A DNA stretch of 9,216 nt from Pseudomonadota bacterium (GTDB taxonomy: Bacteria; Pseudomonadota; Gammaproteobacteria; Steroidobacterales; Steroidobacteraceae). Shown here one piece after another: positions 9,145-9,216 of the stretch. Positions within the stretch are counted from its first letter, which is position 1, and each line of letters begins with the position of its first letter. Location: positions 1 to 9,216 of the forward strand of contig JAKADE010000085.1 of the NCBI GenBank assembly GCA_021820785.1. Reading direction: 5' to 3'. The notes under the pieces were generated by a model. It was given only the letters and a program-made list of their open reading frames with translations. It was not told where the DNA came from and searched no databases. Position numbers and translations under genes: made by a program.

Positions 9145-9216
9145 ATCGTATGTGAGGAACGTGATCGAGGCGGCGCTGCTCGCCGCCGGACGGCCGCTGA
9201 CGCTCGCGGAGCTCGG
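9137..9216 (+). CDS. scpB: Segregation and condensation protein B, N-terminal fragment (3' end outside window)
   Basis: The first 26 codons of a gene overlapping the scpA stop. The residues read MIESYVRNVIEAALLAAGRP, then LTLAEL, which matches the start of ScpB's first winged-helix domain (family pattern: I-E-A-A-L-L-A-A-G-x-P-L-T-x-x-x-L). ScpB dimers bind the central ScpA region in the Smc complex. I chose the ATG at 9137, six bases after AAGAGA. The ATG at 9131 in the same frame would leave no spacer. Identification rests on this short match plus its place after scpA, the standard order. Confidence 0.88.
   Translation, partial: MIESYVRNVIEAALLAAGRPLTLAEL

Overview
The window is a GC-rich chromosomal segment of housekeeping genes with very little intergenic space. 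The order smc-zipA-ligA and the order yciO-trpS-scpA-scpB, with a ZipA-type division protein and Smc/ScpAB rather than MukBEF, point to a high-GC gammaproteobacterium (Xanthomonadales/Chromatiales-like). Genus or family cannot be fixed from the sequence alone. I see no mobile element, CRISPR array, tRNA or rRNA gene, and no sign of recent transfer.

Layout: (1) 1-4783, plus strand: the 3' half of smc, then zipA and ligA, joined by stop/start overlaps of 1 and 4 nt and so almost certainly one transcript. (2) 4784-4837: a 54-bp convergent gap filled by a perfect 16-bp inverted repeat, the likely shared terminator. (3) 4838-6138, minus strand: a bolA-family gene followed by a lipoprotein parvulin-type prolyl isomerase, with a perfect 11-bp hairpin between them. 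(4) 6139-6247: a divergent regulatory gap with a 7+6+7 palindrome that contains -10-like sequences on both strands. (5) 6248-9216, plus strand: yciO, trpS (with a four-cysteine motif predicted to bind an Fe-S cluster), scpA and the first 80 bases of scpB. The last three are tightly packed.

Functionally, the two plus-strand blocks carry the chromosome organisation and division machinery: the Smc ATPase, its kleisin ScpA and partner ScpB, the FtsZ anchor ZipA, and the NAD+-dependent DNA ligase. TrpS and the YciO/TsaC-family protein are translation-related. The minus-strand pair covers envelope protein folding (the isomerase) and Fe-S/redox-linked stress physiology (BolA). The content is ordinary. 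The points worth a second look are the cysteine motif and insertion in TrpS, the three inverted repeats, and the placement of smc and scpAB at opposite ends of one 9-kb segment.
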